DNA of 64,000 nt. It comes from SG8-30 sp963715485 (GTDB lineage Bacteria > Pseudomonadota > Gammaproteobacteria > Steroidobacterales > Steroidobacteraceae). The notes below the pieces were generated by a model. That model was not told where the DNA came from. It ran no database searches and was given only the letters and a program-made list of their open reading frames with translations. The stretch is taken from positions 1,178,001-1,242,000 of the forward strand of contig OY970244.1 of assembly GCA_963715485.1 (NCBI GenBank), written 5' to 3'. Position numbers and translations under genes: made by a program. Shown here one piece after another: positions 49,249-59,652 of the stretch (position 1 is its first letter; each line of letters starts with the position of its first letter).

Positions 49249-50811
49249 GGCGACTTCCCGCTGGCCGGCTGGTTCATGACCCACGCCTCGGCAGGCTGAG
49301 CGGCCACCAGCTGCTGGTACTCGCGCGCCGCGAGCTCGGTCTTGTGCATGAACGAATCAGGGAACAGGCCGAGCGCGAAGACCGCGGCCACGATGGCGGC
49401 AAGGATCAGCTTCTCGCGCAGGTTGAGGTCGACCAGCGGCTGGTGGGGCGCGCGGCTCTCGCCAAACAGGAACTGCTGGGCGAGGCGCAGCATGTAAAGC
49501 GCCCCGAGCACGACGCCGAGGACTGCCGTGCAGGCCAGCACCAGCGGCCAGGTGATGCCCGCCTCGTATAGCGGCCAGGCGGCGTTGAAGGCACCCATCA
49601 GCACCAGGAATTCGCCGGTGAAGCCGCTGGTGGTCGGCAGGCCGACGGCCGCCAGGGTCAGGATCATGAAGAACACGGAGTAGACCGGCAGCAACTTGGC
49701 GAGCCCGCCATAGGCTGCCAGGTCACGGCTGTGGCAGCGCTCGTAGATCATGCCGACCATGAGGAACAGCCCGCCGGCGGTCAGGCCGTGGCTGACCATC
49801 TGGATGATCGCGCCCTGGATGCCGAGCAGGTCCAGGCTGGCAAGGCCCAGCATGACGTAGCCGAGGTGGCTGATCGAGGAGTAGGCGATGATCTTCTTGA
49901 TGTCGTCCTGCACCAGCGCCAGGCAGGCGCCGTAGATGATGCTCACCACCGCCAGCACCATGACCGCCGGCGTGTACACGGCCGTCGCGTCCGGGAACAG
50001 CGGGAAACCGAGCTTGATGAAACCGTAGGTCCCCATCTTCAGCAGCACGCCGGCGAGGATGACCGAGCCGGCCGTCGGTGCCTCGACGTGCGCGTCCGGC
50101 AGCCAGGTATGCAGCGGTACGACCGGCACCTTGATGGCGAAGGACAGCGCAAAGGCGCCGAACAGCAGCACCTGCGCGTTGAGCGGCAGCCGCGTGCCGT
50201 ACAGGTCCGCGAAGGCGAAGGAGGAGATGCCAGTCTGCGTCTTCAGCGAGTAGACGAGGTAGATGACTGCGGCCAGCATCAGGATGCTGCCGAAGGCCGT
50301 GTACAGGACGAACTTGAGGGTCGCGTAGATGCGCCGCTCGCCGCCCCAGATGCCGATGATCAGGAACATCGGGATCAGCATCGTCTCCCAGAACACGTAG
50401 AACAGGAACAGGTCCTGCGCGATGAAGGTGCCGAGCATCGCGAACTGGATGAAGAACACCATCGCATAGAAAAGCTTGACGTCCTTCTGGATGGCACTGA
50501 ACGCGCCGGCCACGACCAGCGGCCCGAGGAAGGCCGTCAGCAGCACCAGCAGCAGGTTCAGCCCGTCGAGGCCGACGTGGTAGTAGACGCCCCAGTCGGC
50601 GATCCAGGGCAGGCGGGTCTCGAACTGCAGGCCGGCCGTATCGGCGTCGAACTGCAGGTACAGCCACAGCGTCAGCAGGAACTGCAGCGCCATGACCGTG
50701 AAGGAGATGCCGCGCAGCATGTCGTGGCGCGACCTGGGGGTGACCACGCAGCAAGCCGATCCCGAGCACCGGCAGGAACAACACCCAATTCAGCATGACG
50801 GCCTCAGACAT
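49245..50811 (-). CDS. nuoM: NADH-quinone oxidoreductase subunit M (frameshift near the 5' end)
   Basis: Antiporter-like proton-pumping subunit, about 521 aa when corrected. The core is intact: FYVFWETMLIPMFLIIGIWG with the key Glu, PLHTWLPDAHVEAPTAGSVI, and SSISHLGYVMLGLA. The first residues MSEAVMLNWVLFLPVLGIGLL (from ATG 50811, or 50796 for the inner Met) are in a different frame from VVTPRSRHDMLRGISFTVMA. One extra base near 50748-50753 explains this. The corrected start overlaps nuoL by 8 bases. Confidence 0.93.
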
Positions 50812-52682
50812 GGCCCCAACTCCATGCCAGGCAGGCAAAGATGCCGGCCAGCACCAGCCAGGCGTACAGGTGCAGGCTGCCGGTCTGCACCCGTCCAAGC
50901 AGTCCGGCGGTGAAACGGGCCAGTCCCGTCAGGCCGTGCAGCGTACCGTCGATGACTGCGCGGTCACCGAGGCGCAGGAATATCCGGTCCGAGATCCACA
51001 CCAGCGGCCGGCCGATCACGGCCTGGTAGAGCTCGTCCACGTAGTACTTGCCCGACAGCAGGCGGTGCAGTCCCGGGAAGCGCTCGCGCAGCCTGGCTGC
51101 GCGTGAGGCATCGCCCCCGAAGAAGAACGCGGCTCCGGCCAGGCCGACGAGCGCGATCACGACCGAGGTGACGATGAGCGGCGTCTCGAGGTGATGCAGG
51201 TGCTCGTCAACGGCCGGCAGCGGCAGCTGGGCCTCCAGGAAGTGCGGGATGGACAGGAATCCTCCTGCAGCCGAGAGAATCGCCAGGACGACCAGGACGC
51301 CGGTCATCGATGGCGGTGACTCGTGAACGTGCTGGGCAGTGTGCTCGTCCATGCGGGGCTGGCCAAAGAACGTCAGCCACAGCAGGCGGAACATGTAGAA
51401 CGCGGTCAGCAGCGCGGTGAAGCTTGCAAGCGCCCAGAGCCAGGGTGACCCGCCGGCTTCGCTCGCGTAGGCGAACCAGAGGATCTCGTCCTTGGAGAAG
51501 AACCCGGCCAGTGGCGGCAGTCCCGCGATCGCCGCGGTGGCGACGGCGAAGGTGCCGAATGTCCACGGTATCTTCCTGGCAAGCCCGCCCATCTTGCGCA
51601 CGTCCTGCTCGCCACCCATGGCGTGAATCACGCTGCCGGCTCCCAGGAACAGGCAGGCCTTGAAGAAGGCGTGGGTGTAGAGGTGGAAGACGGCCACGCC
51701 GTAGGCGCCGACGCCGAGTGCCAGGAACATGAAGCCGAGCTGCGAAATGGTCGAATAGGCCAGGACCTTCTTGATGTCGGTCTGTACCACTGCGATGGTG
51801 GCCGCGAAGAAGGCCGTCAGCACGCCGATGACCGCGATCACCTCCGAGGCCTCCGGCGCATGGAGGTAGACGCCCGACAGGCGGGCCACGAGGTAGACGC
51901 CGGCGGTGACCATGGTCGCGGCGTGTATCAGCGCCGATACCGGCGTCGGGCCGGCCATCGCATCGGGCAACCAGACGTGCAGCGGGATCTGTGCTGACTT
52001 GCCGGTCGCGCCGATGAACAGCAAGATCGCCGATCAGGCTCGCCGAGACCGCCGGCAACTCGGGAGCCATGAAGGCAGCGTTGATGCGATCCATCTCCAG
52101 CGTGCCCAGCGTGGAGTAAATGACGAACATCCCCAGCAGGAATCCGGCGTCACCGATGCGGTTGGTAATGAACGCCTTCTTGCCGGCGCGAGCCTTCTCC
52201 GGATCCTCGAACCAGAAGCCGATCAGCAGGTAGGAAGCGAGCCCGACGCCCTCCCAGCCAACGAACAACACCAGCAGCGAGCGGCCCAGGACCAGCAGCA
52301 GCATGAAGAACAGGAACAGGTTGAGGTAGGCGAAGTAACGCGCGTAGCTGGCGTCATCCTTCATGTAACCGGTCGAATACACGTGGATCAGCGACCCGAC
52401 GCCAGTGACGATCAGCGTCATCACCGCGCTCAGCCGGTCGAGATAGAAGGTGATCTCGAATGCGTAGTCGCCGATCAGGGCCCAGCGGAACGCGATGTCG
52501 AGCAGTGGCGCCCCGCCGGCCTGCAGCGACTGGAACGCGGTCACGGCGGCCGCGAAGGCCAGGATGGGCAGCCCGCAACCAACGGCGCTTACGAACGCCT
52601 TGCCGAGACGGTTGCCAAGGAGCCCGTTCAGCAGGAAGCCGAGCAGCGGCAGGATGACGATCAGGGTCAGCAAATGGGCCAC
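50804..52682 (-). CDS. nuoL: NADH-quinone oxidoreductase subunit L (internal frameshift)
   Basis: Largest antiporter-like subunit with the lateral helix, about 625 aa when corrected; begins at GTG 52682, 6 bp after nuoK. The N-terminal part has FVGWEGVGLASYLLIGFWF and KKAFITNRIGDAGFLLGM. The C-terminal part has GATGKSAQIPLHVWLPDAM and STISQLGFMFLALG. The two lie in different frames, and ILLFIGATGKSAQ joins them if one base is removed near 52025-52035. Without correction the N-terminal frame continues into unrelated Arg-rich sequence. Confidence 0.93.
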
Positions 52683-52688
52683 CTCTTG

Positions 52689-52991
52689 CTACCCCCTCAG
52701 GTCCGTGAAGGCGTCGGCGTCAAGCGTGTGCTTGCGGCGCGCCAGCAGCAGCACGATCGGCACGGCAATGGCGATTTCCGCCGCGGCCACGACGAAGACC
52801 AGGAACACCAGCACCGCACCCGTCGTTGATGCCGCCTGCTGGGACAGGGTCACCAGGCTCAGGATCACGCCGTTGAGCATCAGCTCCATGCACATGAGCA
52901 TGACCAGCAGGTTGCGACGCACGATCACGCCGGTCAGGCCGAGCGCAAACAGCGCGGTAGACAGGACGAGCAGCAGCTGGGTGCTATCCAT
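52689..52991 (-). CDS. nuoK: NADH-quinone oxidoreductase subunit K
   Basis: A 100-aa membrane subunit with three helices. The intramembrane Glu residues appear in LMCMELMLNGVILSLV and VVAAAEIAIAVPIVLLLAR, both needed for proton transfer. It overlaps nuoJ by 8 bases. Confidence 0.97.
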   Translation of the reverse strand: MDSTQLLLVLSTALFALGLTGVIVRRNLLVMLMCMELMLNGVILSLVTLSQQAASTTGAVLVFLVFVVAAAEIAIAVPIVLLLARRKHTLDADAFTDLRG

Positions 52992-53490
52992 TGTTCCCCC
53001 GCCGCGCCTTCAGGATCGCTATCGCCGCCACCACGGCCGCCAGCAGCAGCACCGAGGTCAGCTCGAAATAGAGCCAGTAGTCGTTCAGGAAGGCGACCGA
53101 GAACTGCTGGACATTGAAATTCCCGCCCGCCGCCTGGGCCTCGACAGCCGGGAGCGAGCCGCGAATCGCGCGGACGAAGGTGAAGGCCAGCACTGCGAGC
53201 CCCGCCAGGCCCGGCAGCAGGTAGGCCGAGTAGCGCCGCGTGAACGACGGGTCGCGAACGTCGAGCAGCATGATGGCGTAGACCATGAACACCATGACCG
53301 CGCCGACGTAGATCAACACCTGGAACACGGCGATCACGTGCACGCCGAGCATGGCGTAGATGCCCGCCAGCGACAGCATGGTCGAGATGAGCGCGAGCGC
53401 CACGCGCATGGGGTGGCGCAGCACCAGCATCATTACGCCCCCTGCCAGGGCCGCGAGCGCGAAGAACCACAACAGGGCCTGCTCCATCAT
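52984..53490 (-). CDS. nuoJ: NADH-quinone oxidoreductase subunit J
   Basis: A 168-aa membrane subunit. HPMRVALALISTMLSLAGIY and FQVLIYVGAVMVFMVYAIML match the conserved helices, the second having the flexible Gly-Ala-Val bulge of TM3. The start overlaps the nuoI stop by 4 bases. Confidence 0.96.
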   Translation of the reverse strand: MMEQALLWFFALAALAGGVMMLVLRHPMRVALALISTMLSLAGIYAMLGVHVIAVFQVLIYVGAVMVFMVYAIMLLDVRDPSFTRRYSAYLLPGLAGLAVLAFTFVRAIRGSLPAVEAQAAGGNFNVQQFSVAFLNDYWLYFELTSVLLLAAVVAAIAILKARRGNNG

Positions 53491-54065
53491 GGCTTCCCTC
53501 CGTCGGTCGCGTCCGGCTTCGGGGGGTAGGACTTGGCGACGTCGCTGCGTGGCATCCAGCCGAGCAGGTCATCGCGCCTGAACCACATGTCGTCGCGGTC
53601 GCCGCTCGGCAGGTCGGGAACTTCCTTCACCATGCGAATGGCGTCCTCCGGGCAGGCCTCGACGCAGAAGCCGCAGAAGACGCAGCGCGAGTAGTCGATC
53701 TCGAAGCGCGACGGGTGCTTGGGATGCGCCGGGTCGTCCGGATCGAAGGCAGCTTCGATCTCGATGCACTGGGCCGGGCACACGGTTGCGCACATGTTGC
53801 AGGCGATGCACTGCGGCCGGCCGTCGGGCCGTTGCGTGAGGATGTGCTTGCCGCGGTTGTGGGTCGCGTAGTCGCTGCGGGTCTGCTCGGGATAATAGGT
53901 GGTCAACGCGCCTTTCCGGCCGGTGATCCAGCGCCCCATGTTGCGCAGGAACACGCCGCCGGTGATCGACAGGCCGCGCAGGATCTCGAGCAGGTAGAAC
54001 CGCTCCCACCAGCTCATGGTGGATTCGTTCCAGTAAACCCGGCGCTGGTAGGGCTTGCGGCTCAT
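53487..54065 (-). CDS. nuoI: NADH-quinone oxidoreductase subunit I
   Basis: Peripheral-arm subunit of 192 aa with two 4Fe-4S binding motifs, CIACNMCATVCPAQCIEI and CVFCGFCVEACPEDAI, for clusters N6a and N6b. ATG 54065 overlaps the nuoH stop as ATGA, which supports it over an upstream in-frame ATG at 54089. Confidence 0.97.
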   Translation of the reverse strand: MSRKPYQRRVYWNESTMSWWERFYLLEILRGLSITGGVFLRNMGRWITGRKGALTTYYPEQTRSDYATHNRGKHILTQRPDGRPQCIACNMCATVCPAQCIEIEAAFDPDDPAHPKHPSRFEIDYSRCVFCGFCVEACPEDAIRMVKEVPDLPSGDRDDMWFRRDDLLGWMPRSDVAKSYPPKPDATDGGKP

Positions 54066-55219
54066 GCGCCTGCTCCCCGGATCGCCCACACGGCAACTAC
54101 CGTGACCACCAGGTTGGCGAGCGCCAGCGGCAGCAGGAATTTCCAGGCGAACCGCAGCAGCTGGTCGTAGCGGAAGCGAGGCAGCGACCAGCGGACCAGG
54201 ATCTGGAAACTGCAGAGGAGGAATACCTTGACCAGGAACACCAGCAACTGTGTCAGTACGACCGCACCGTGGCTCAAGGCGATGAAGTGGCCGCCCGGCA
54301 GCGTGAAGCCGGCGTCGGACATGAATGGCAGGTTGTAGCCACCGAGGAACAGCGTGGTGAACAGTGCCGCGATGATCGCGATCTCGATGAATTCGGCAAA
54401 CATGAACAGCCCCATCTTCATGGCGCTGTATTCGGTGAAGTAGCCGGCGATCAGTTCCGACTCGGCTTCCGGGAGGTCGAAGGGAATGCGACGGTTCTCT
54501 GCCTGCGCGGCGGTCATGAACAGTATTGCGGCGAAGGGCTGGTAGAAGATGCCCCAGGCGGGCAGGAAGCCCAGCAGCACACCGGACTGCTGCTCGACGA
54601 TGCTGCCGAGGTCCACGGTGCCGTAGATGAGGATGAGCCCGATGACCGTCAGGCCCATTACCACTTCGTAGGAGATCATCTGCGAGGCGGAGCGGATCGC
54701 GCCGAGCATGGAGAACTTGTTGTTGGACGACCAGCCGGCCAGCATGCTGCCTATTACGGTGATGCCGCTAAAGGCAAACACGACCAGCAGGCCGGCATCG
54801 AGGCTCGCGATCTGCATCGGATAGCTGCGGTCACCGAACCACTCGACGATCGCCGGTGAACCGTCGAACAGGACGGCCGGCACCAGCGTTCCGCCGAAGG
54901 GGATGACCGCGAACACCAGCAAGACCGGCGAGAAGACTACCCAGGGGCCGAGCGCGTAGGCGACGCGGTCGTAGGAAACCGGCCGGAAATCCTCCTTCAG
55001 CAGCATCTTCATGCCGTCGGCAAGGCCATGGAACAGGCCCCACCAGACCAGCTTGATCTGTGTGAAGGGAATACGCAGGTAGGCGCGGTTGGCGCCGATG
55101 CGGTCTGACATCACCGCTGCCTGCTTGCGCTCCACCCAGGTGAGGATCAGGCCGAAGGTCATCAGCATGCCAATCGCATAGGCGATGTAGATGCCGCGGA
55201 TGACGAGGTCCTGCATCAT
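54062..55219 (-). CDS. nuoH: NADH-quinone oxidoreductase subunit H
   Basis: A 385-aa membrane subunit forming part of the quinone site. Signatures: ILTWVERKQAAVMSDRIGAN, FDLPEAESELIAGYFTEYS with the Glu-rich loop, and RWSLPRFRYDQLLRFAWKFL near the end. ATG 55219 overlaps the nuoG stop; ATG 55216 directly follows it. Slightly longer than the E. coli protein. Confidence 0.97.
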   Translation of the reverse strand: MMQDLVIRGIYIAYAIGMLMTFGLILTWVERKQAAVMSDRIGANRAYLRIPFTQIKLVWWGLFHGLADGMKMLLKEDFRPVSYDRVAYALGPWVVFSPVLLVFAVIPFGGTLVPAVLFDGSPAIVEWFGDRSYPMQIASLDAGLLVVFAFSGITVIGSMLAGWSSNNKFSMLGAIRSASQMISYEVVMGLTVIGLILIYGTVDLGSIVEQQSGVLLGFLPAWGIFYQPFAAILFMTAAQAENRRIPFDLPEAESELIAGYFTEYSAMKMGLFMFAEFIEIAIIAALFTTLFLGGYNLPFMSDAGFTLPGGHFIALSHGAVVLTQLLVFLVKVFLLCSFQILVRWSLPRFRYDQLLRFAWKFLLPLALANLVVTVVAVWAIRGAGA

Positions 55220-56637
55220 GGCGCGGCTCCGGCCAGTTGCGCGAACAGCGCTTCGGCATCGGTCACGCCCGGCGCCTTGGGGAAGCAGGCCTCAAAGCCG
55301 CTCACTACACCCTGGCAGTTGGTGTAGTGCCCGCTGCGCTCGGTCTGGATGCTGACCGGGATGAAGACGTCGGCGTGGCCGTTCTCCGGCGCGAGCCACG
55401 ACCCCAGCAGGATGATCCTGGCGCCGGCCGGAATCTTCGAGAAGTCGCAGCCCTCTCCCCAGACCAGCACCAGGTCGGCCTCGGCCGGGATCACCGCGGG
55501 CGCCGTGCCGAAGAGCTCGCGTGCCTTGCCGGTGTTTGGGTTCTTGTCGGGGCGAATCAGCAGGTCGTCCTCGAGAACCTCGCTTGCCTCGGGCAGGTGA
55601 TCCGGTTTCACCAGCGCTGTGAAAGTCGACCCCAGGCTCGCCCGGAAAGCCTCGAGCTCCTCGTTCGAGCCCCAGCTGGAGACCAGTGCCACGGGGCGTG
55701 CCGCGGCCTTGATCAGTCGCCGTGCCTCGGTGGCCGCCTCGGCAACGGAGGCCGGCTTGCCCTTGAGCATCGGCTCGTCGGCGCGCCTGCGCTCGAAGAT
55801 CCTGGCGAGGTCGCGTCCCTTGTTGCAGATCCAGGGACCGTTGACCTCGCTGTTCTCATGCGGCGTGATACGGGCGATCGCCGTGTTCTCAGCGGTGTCC
55901 AGGGACTGGACCTGCCACTCCGGCTTGCGGTGCCAGATGTCGATGCGGCAGCCGCGTTCGCAGCCAGGGCAGACCGAGGGAGTCTTCGTCAGGTACCAGA
56001 CCCGGGCCTTGTAGAAGAACGAGCGCGACAGCAGCGCGCCCACCGGGCAGATATCGACGACATTGTCGGAATACGGGTCGTCCTTGAAGCTGCCGTCGGT
56101 CGACGGGCGGACCAGCGACACGTCGGCGCGCTGCTCGATTCCGAGGCCATGGGACTTGGAGATTTCGTGGGTGAAACGCACACAGCGGGAGCACAGGATG
56201 CAGCGCTCGTTGTCGAGCACGATGCGGTCCGAGAGGTCGTAGAACTTGGTCGAACGGACCTTGGGATCGCCCGACATGGACGGCGAGCCGTTGTACTCGT
56301 AATGGTAGTCCTGCAGTACGCACTCGCCGGCCTTGTCGCAGATGCCGCAGTCCACCGGATGGTTCAGCGTGATGAACTGCAGGATCGCCTTGCGATGAGA
56401 GCGCACTTCCTCCGACTCGGTCAGCACCCGCATGCCGGCCTTGACCGGCATGTTGCAGCCGATATCCACGCCGCGGCCTTCTTCCTCGATCATGCAGATG
56501 CGGCAGTTGCCCGCTACCGAGAGCTGGGGGTGCCAGCAGAAATACGGCACGTAGATGCCGTTGGCCAGCGCGACTTGCAGCACGGTCTGGTCGGAATCGG
56601 CCTGATAGGGCTGGCCGTTGATGAAGATCTCAGGCAT
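55216..56637 (-). CDS. nuoG: NADH-quinone oxidoreductase subunit G, short form
   Basis: Peripheral-arm Fe-S subunit of 473 aa, far shorter than the 680-910 aa usual in proteobacteria. The N-terminal cluster ligands are intact: 2Fe-2S in YFCWHPQLSVAGNCRICM; the His-Cys3 cluster in HPVDCGICDKAGECVLQ; 4Fe-4S in CILCSRCVRF with CPVGAL; and CPGCERGC, followed by WICNKGRD, as possible N7 ligands. The molybdopterin-like C-terminal domain is reduced to about 190 residues. The gene overlaps nuoH by 4 bp and nuoF by 8 bp with no frame break, so the short form looks genuine. Confidence 0.92.
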   Translation of the reverse strand: MPEIFINGQPYQADSDQTVLQVALANGIYVPYFCWHPQLSVAGNCRICMIEEEGRGVDIGCNMPVKAGMRVLTESEEVRSHRKAILQFITLNHPVDCGICDKAGECVLQDYHYEYNGSPSMSGDPKVRSTKFYDLSDRIVLDNERCILCSRCVRFTHEISKSHGLGIEQRADVSLVRPSTDGSFKDDPYSDNVVDICPVGALLSRSFFYKARVWYLTKTPSVCPGCERGCRIDIWHRKPEWQVQSLDTAENTAIARITPHENSEVNGPWICNKGRDLARIFERRRADEPMLKGKPASVAEAATEARRLIKAAARPVALVSSWGSNEELEAFRASLGSTFTALVKPDHLPEASEVLEDDLLIRPDKNPNTGKARELFGTAPAVIPAEADLVLVWGEGCDFSKIPAGARIILLGSWLAPENGHADVFIPVSIQTERSGHYTNCQGVVSGFEACFPKAPGVTDAEALFAQLAGAAP

Positions 56638-57961
56638 TGGCGACCTCGGGCAGGCACTCGAGTCGTCCGTCGTTCTTCGAGCGCTTGTGCTCGATCAAGT
56701 ATTCGAACTCGTCGCGGAAATGCTCGATGAAGGCGATCGTCGCGTAGCCTGCGGCGTCGCCGAGTCCGCAGATGGTGGTGCCGTCGTTGAACTTGGAGAT
56801 GTGCAGCAGCCGGTCTATGTCCTCCGGACGGCCCTCGCCGGAAACGATCCGGTCGATGATCCGGTGCGCCCATCCCATGCCCTCACGGCAGGGCGTGCAC
56901 TGGCCGCAGGATTCGTGGTGGTAGAAGCGCAGCATGACCTGCAGCAGGCGCACCATGCAGGTGCCCTCGGCGATGGCGATCATGCCGCCGGAACCCAGCG
57001 ACGAACCCACGTCCCACAACGCCTGGTGGTCGAGCAACAGGCTGTCCACGCTGTCGGCTGTCAGCACCTTGGCGCCGTGGCCGGTCAACACCTGCGAGGA
57101 GATGCCGCCGGGTATCAAGGCCTTGAGCTTGCGGCCGTGCAGCACGCCGCCGCAGTCCTCGTGCAGGAATTTCGCCCACGAATAGCCCATCTCGACCTCG
57201 TAGACGCCGGGCCGCTGGATGTGGCCGGAGATCGAGATCAGGCGCGTGCCCGGGCTCTTGGGCGTGCCGACCTTGCGGTATTCCTCGGCGCCGTGGGCGA
57301 TGATCCACGCCAGGTTCGACAGCGTCTCGACGTTGTTGACGACGGTCGGTCGCTGGAACAGGCCTTTCACCGTCAGGCGTGGCGGCCGGTTCCTCGGGTA
57401 GCCACGGCTGCCCTCGATGGACGCCAGCAGCGACGAGGCCTCGCCGCAGACATACGCGCCCGCGCCGCGGAACACGTACACGTCGCAGGAGAAGCCGCTG
57501 CCCAGGATGTTCTCGCCGAAATAACCGGCCGCATAGGCTTCCTCGACTGCCGCCGCCAGGCGCGTGTAGGGCTGGTCGAATTCGCCGCGGATGTAGACGA
57601 AGGTATGGCGGGCCGCCAGCGCGTAGGCGGCGACCAGCATCGACTCGAGCAGCGTGTGCGGCGAGTGCTCCAGCACCCAGCGGTCCTTGAAGGTGCCGGG
57701 CTCGCCTTCGTCGGCATTGGCGATCAGGAAGTGCGGCTGGCCGTCGTGCGGATCGACGACCTGCCACTTGCGACCGGCCGGGAAGGCGGCACCGCCGCGT
57801 CCCTGGATACCGGAGGCGACGATCTCCTTGGTGACGTCCTCGGGCTTCATTTCCCGGAGGACCTTGGCGATCGTCTGGTAGCCGCCGCGCCCGAGGTAAG
57901 CCCCGAGTGTGTGCGAGTCGGGCGTCACCTCGAAGTTCATGAGGATCTTGCGGCCGGTCAT
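56630..57961 (-). CDS. nuoF: NADH-quinone oxidoreductase subunit F
   Basis: A 443-aa flavoprotein that oxidises NADH. GRGGAAFPAGRKW binds NADH; FMN contacts lie in ANADEGEPGTFKDRW and GAGAYVCGEASSLL; ESCGQCTPCREG plus TICGLGDAA hold the 4Fe-4S cluster N3. ATG 57961 lies 2 bases after the nuoE stop, which decides it over longer in-frame starts. Confidence 0.97.
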   Translation of the reverse strand: MTGRKILMNFEVTPDSHTLGAYLGRGGYQTIAKVLREMKPEDVTKEIVASGIQGRGGAAFPAGRKWQVVDPHDGQPHFLIANADEGEPGTFKDRWVLEHSPHTLLESMLVAAYALAARHTFVYIRGEFDQPYTRLAAAVEEAYAAGYFGENILGSGFSCDVYVFRGAGAYVCGEASSLLASIEGSRGYPRNRPPRLTVKGLFQRPTVVNNVETLSNLAWIIAHGAEEYRKVGTPKSPGTRLISISGHIQRPGVYEVEMGYSWAKFLHEDCGGVLHGRKLKALIPGGISSQVLTGHGAKVLTADSVDSLLLDHQALWDVGSSLGSGGMIAIAEGTCMVRLLQVMLRFYHHESCGQCTPCREGMGWAHRIIDRIVSGEGRPEDIDRLLHISKFNDGTTICGLGDAAGYATIAFIEHFRDEFEYLIEHKRSKNDGRLECLPEVANA

Positions 57962-57963
57962 GG

Positions 57964-58428
57964 CTACTTCAGCTCCTCGAGCAGGGCGTCCAGCGACTGC
58001 GCGTCCTGCAGCTCGTGATAGCGCTCGTTGACCATCACCACCGGCGCGGTGCCGCATGAACCCAGGCATTCGACCGTCGATAGCGTGAAGCGGCCGTCCG
58101 CGGTGGTCTCGCCCGGCTTCACGCCCAGCCTGTTGGAGAGGTGCTTGATGAGGGGCTCCGCGCCGCGCATCGAGCAGGACACGTTGCGGCATACCTGGAC
58201 ATGCCAGCGACCCAGCGGCTTCCGCCGCAGCATGGTGTAGAAGGTCAGCACTTCCTCGATCTGGATGCGCGGCACGCCGAGGTACTCGACCAGGCCGTCG
58301 ATGTCCTCGTCGGCAATGTAGCCACGGTCGTCCTGGATGCGCCGCAGGCAGGGCAGGACCAGTATCGAGTCCAGGCCGGGCGGCAGGCGGGTCTTCAGCG
58401 CCTCGAATTCGGGGATCAGGTGCTTCAC
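57964..58428 (-). CDS. nuoE: NADH-quinone oxidoreductase subunit E
   Basis: A 154-aa thioredoxin-fold subunit with a 2Fe-2S cluster (N1a): Cys in VQVCRNVSCSMRG and VECLGSCGTAPVVMVNE. GTG 58428 overlaps the nuoD stop as GTGA, so the longer frame to 58632 is rejected. Confidence 0.95.
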   Translation of the reverse strand: MKHLIPEFEALKTRLPPGLDSILVLPCLRRIQDDRGYIADEDIDGLVEYLGVPRIQIEEVLTFYTMLRRKPLGRWHVQVCRNVSCSMRGAEPLIKHLSNRLGVKPGETTADGRFTLSTVECLGSCGTAPVVMVNERYHELQDAQSLDALLEELK

Positions 58429-59642
58429 CTGTCGCACTCCCCGCCGATCATGTTGATCGAGCCGAAGGTGGGAACGATGTCCGCCAGCTGGTAGCCGTCC
58501 AGCATGCGATGCACACCGCACATGTGCACGAAGCTCGGTGCGCGGCAGTGCAGTTTCCAGGGCGTGCCCGTGCCGTCGCTGACGATGTAGAAGCCGAGCT
58601 CGCCATTGGCAGACTCGTGCGCGACGTAGCATTCACCGGCGGGCACCTGGGGTCCGTCGATGATCAGCTTGAAGTGGTTGATCAGCGACTCGATCTCGGT
58701 GTAGACGAGCTGCTTCTCGGGCAGGACGCAACGCCGGTCGTCCACTGTCACCGGCCCGTCCGGCAGCATCTCCATGAGCTGGTGGATCATGTGTACTGAC
58801 TCGTCCATCTCCCGCATGCGCACGAAGTACCGGTCGTAGTTGTCACCCTTGATGCCCACCGGCACCTCGAAGTCGAGCTCCGCGTAAGCCAGGTACGGCG
58901 TGTCCTTGCGCAGGTCGCGGGGTACGCCCGTGGACCGCAGGATGGGCCCGGTGTAGCCCCAGTTGACCGCGTCCGCCGGGGTCAGGACGCCAACGTCGCG
59001 CATCCGGTCAATGAAGATGCGGTTGCGGTCCATCAGGCCGTGCACGCGCCCGGCGAAATCCTCGTACTGTTCCAGGATCTGCCCGAGCCGCTCCAGCCAG
59101 CCGGTTGGCAGGTCGTTGGCCAGTCCGCCGATGCGGCCGTAGGAATAGGTCACCCGCGCGCCGGTCACGTCGGCCAGGTGCTCGTAGATGTAGTCGCGGA
59201 TGGTGACCAGGTACAGGAACGCCGTCATCGCGCCGAGTTCCATCAGCGACGCCGCGATGCAGGTCAGGTGGTCGGCGAGGCGCGAGTACTCCGCCAGCAG
59301 CGTGCGCAGGTAGCGACAGCGCGGCGTGATCTCGATCCCCATCAGCGTCTCGACCGTGTCGCAATAGGCGAAGTTGTTGATCAATGCGGAGCAGTAGTTC
59401 AGCCGGTCGACGTACGGAATCAGGTTATGCCAGGTGTGCGACTCGCACTCCTTCTCGAAGCCCCGATGGAGGTAGCCGCAATGCACGTCGGTGCGCACGA
59501 CCCGCTCGCCGTCGAGCTCAGCCACGATCTGGATCGTGCCGTGGGTGGCGGGATGCGACGGCCCGATGTTGACGATCACGTGACCGTCGTCGGTCGGTAC
59601 CGTGAAGGCCGGGCGGATCGGGTTGGGAAGCTCGGTGCTCAA
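58425..59642 (-). CDS. nuoD: NADH-quinone oxidoreductase subunit D
   Basis: The 49-kDa-type subunit, 405 aa, lining the quinone chamber. Conserved HPATHGTIQIVAELDGE, CGYLHRGFEKECESHTW, and the C-terminal PTFGSINMIGGECDR. No ATG is available: TTG 59642 after ACGAGGAACC is the best start and sits 10 bases from the nuoC stop. nuoC and nuoD are separate genes, not fused as in E. coli. Confidence 0.95.
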   Translation of the reverse strand: MSTELPNPIRPAFTVPTDDGHVIVNIGPSHPATHGTIQIVAELDGERVVRTDVHCGYLHRGFEKECESHTWHNLIPYVDRLNYCSALINNFAYCDTVETLMGIEITPRCRYLRTLLAEYSRLADHLTCIAASLMELGAMTAFLYLVTIRDYIYEHLADVTGARVTYSYGRIGGLANDLPTGWLERLGQILEQYEDFAGRVHGLMDRNRIFIDRMRDVGVLTPADAVNWGYTGPILRSTGVPRDLRKDTPYLAYAELDFEVPVGIKGDNYDRYFVRMREMDESVHMIHQLMEMLPDGPVTVDDRRCVLPEKQLVYTEIESLINHFKLIIDGPQVPAGECYVAHESANGELGFYIVSDGTGTPWKLHCRAPSFVHMCGVHRMLDGYQLADIVPTFGSINMIGGECDR

Positions 59643-59652
59643 GGGTTCCTCG

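Noticed and set aside
49245..52682. nuoL and nuoM considered as true pseudogenes or split genes
   Set aside because: Each has one +1 shift with homologous sequence resuming at once, inside an intact operon; error is more likely.
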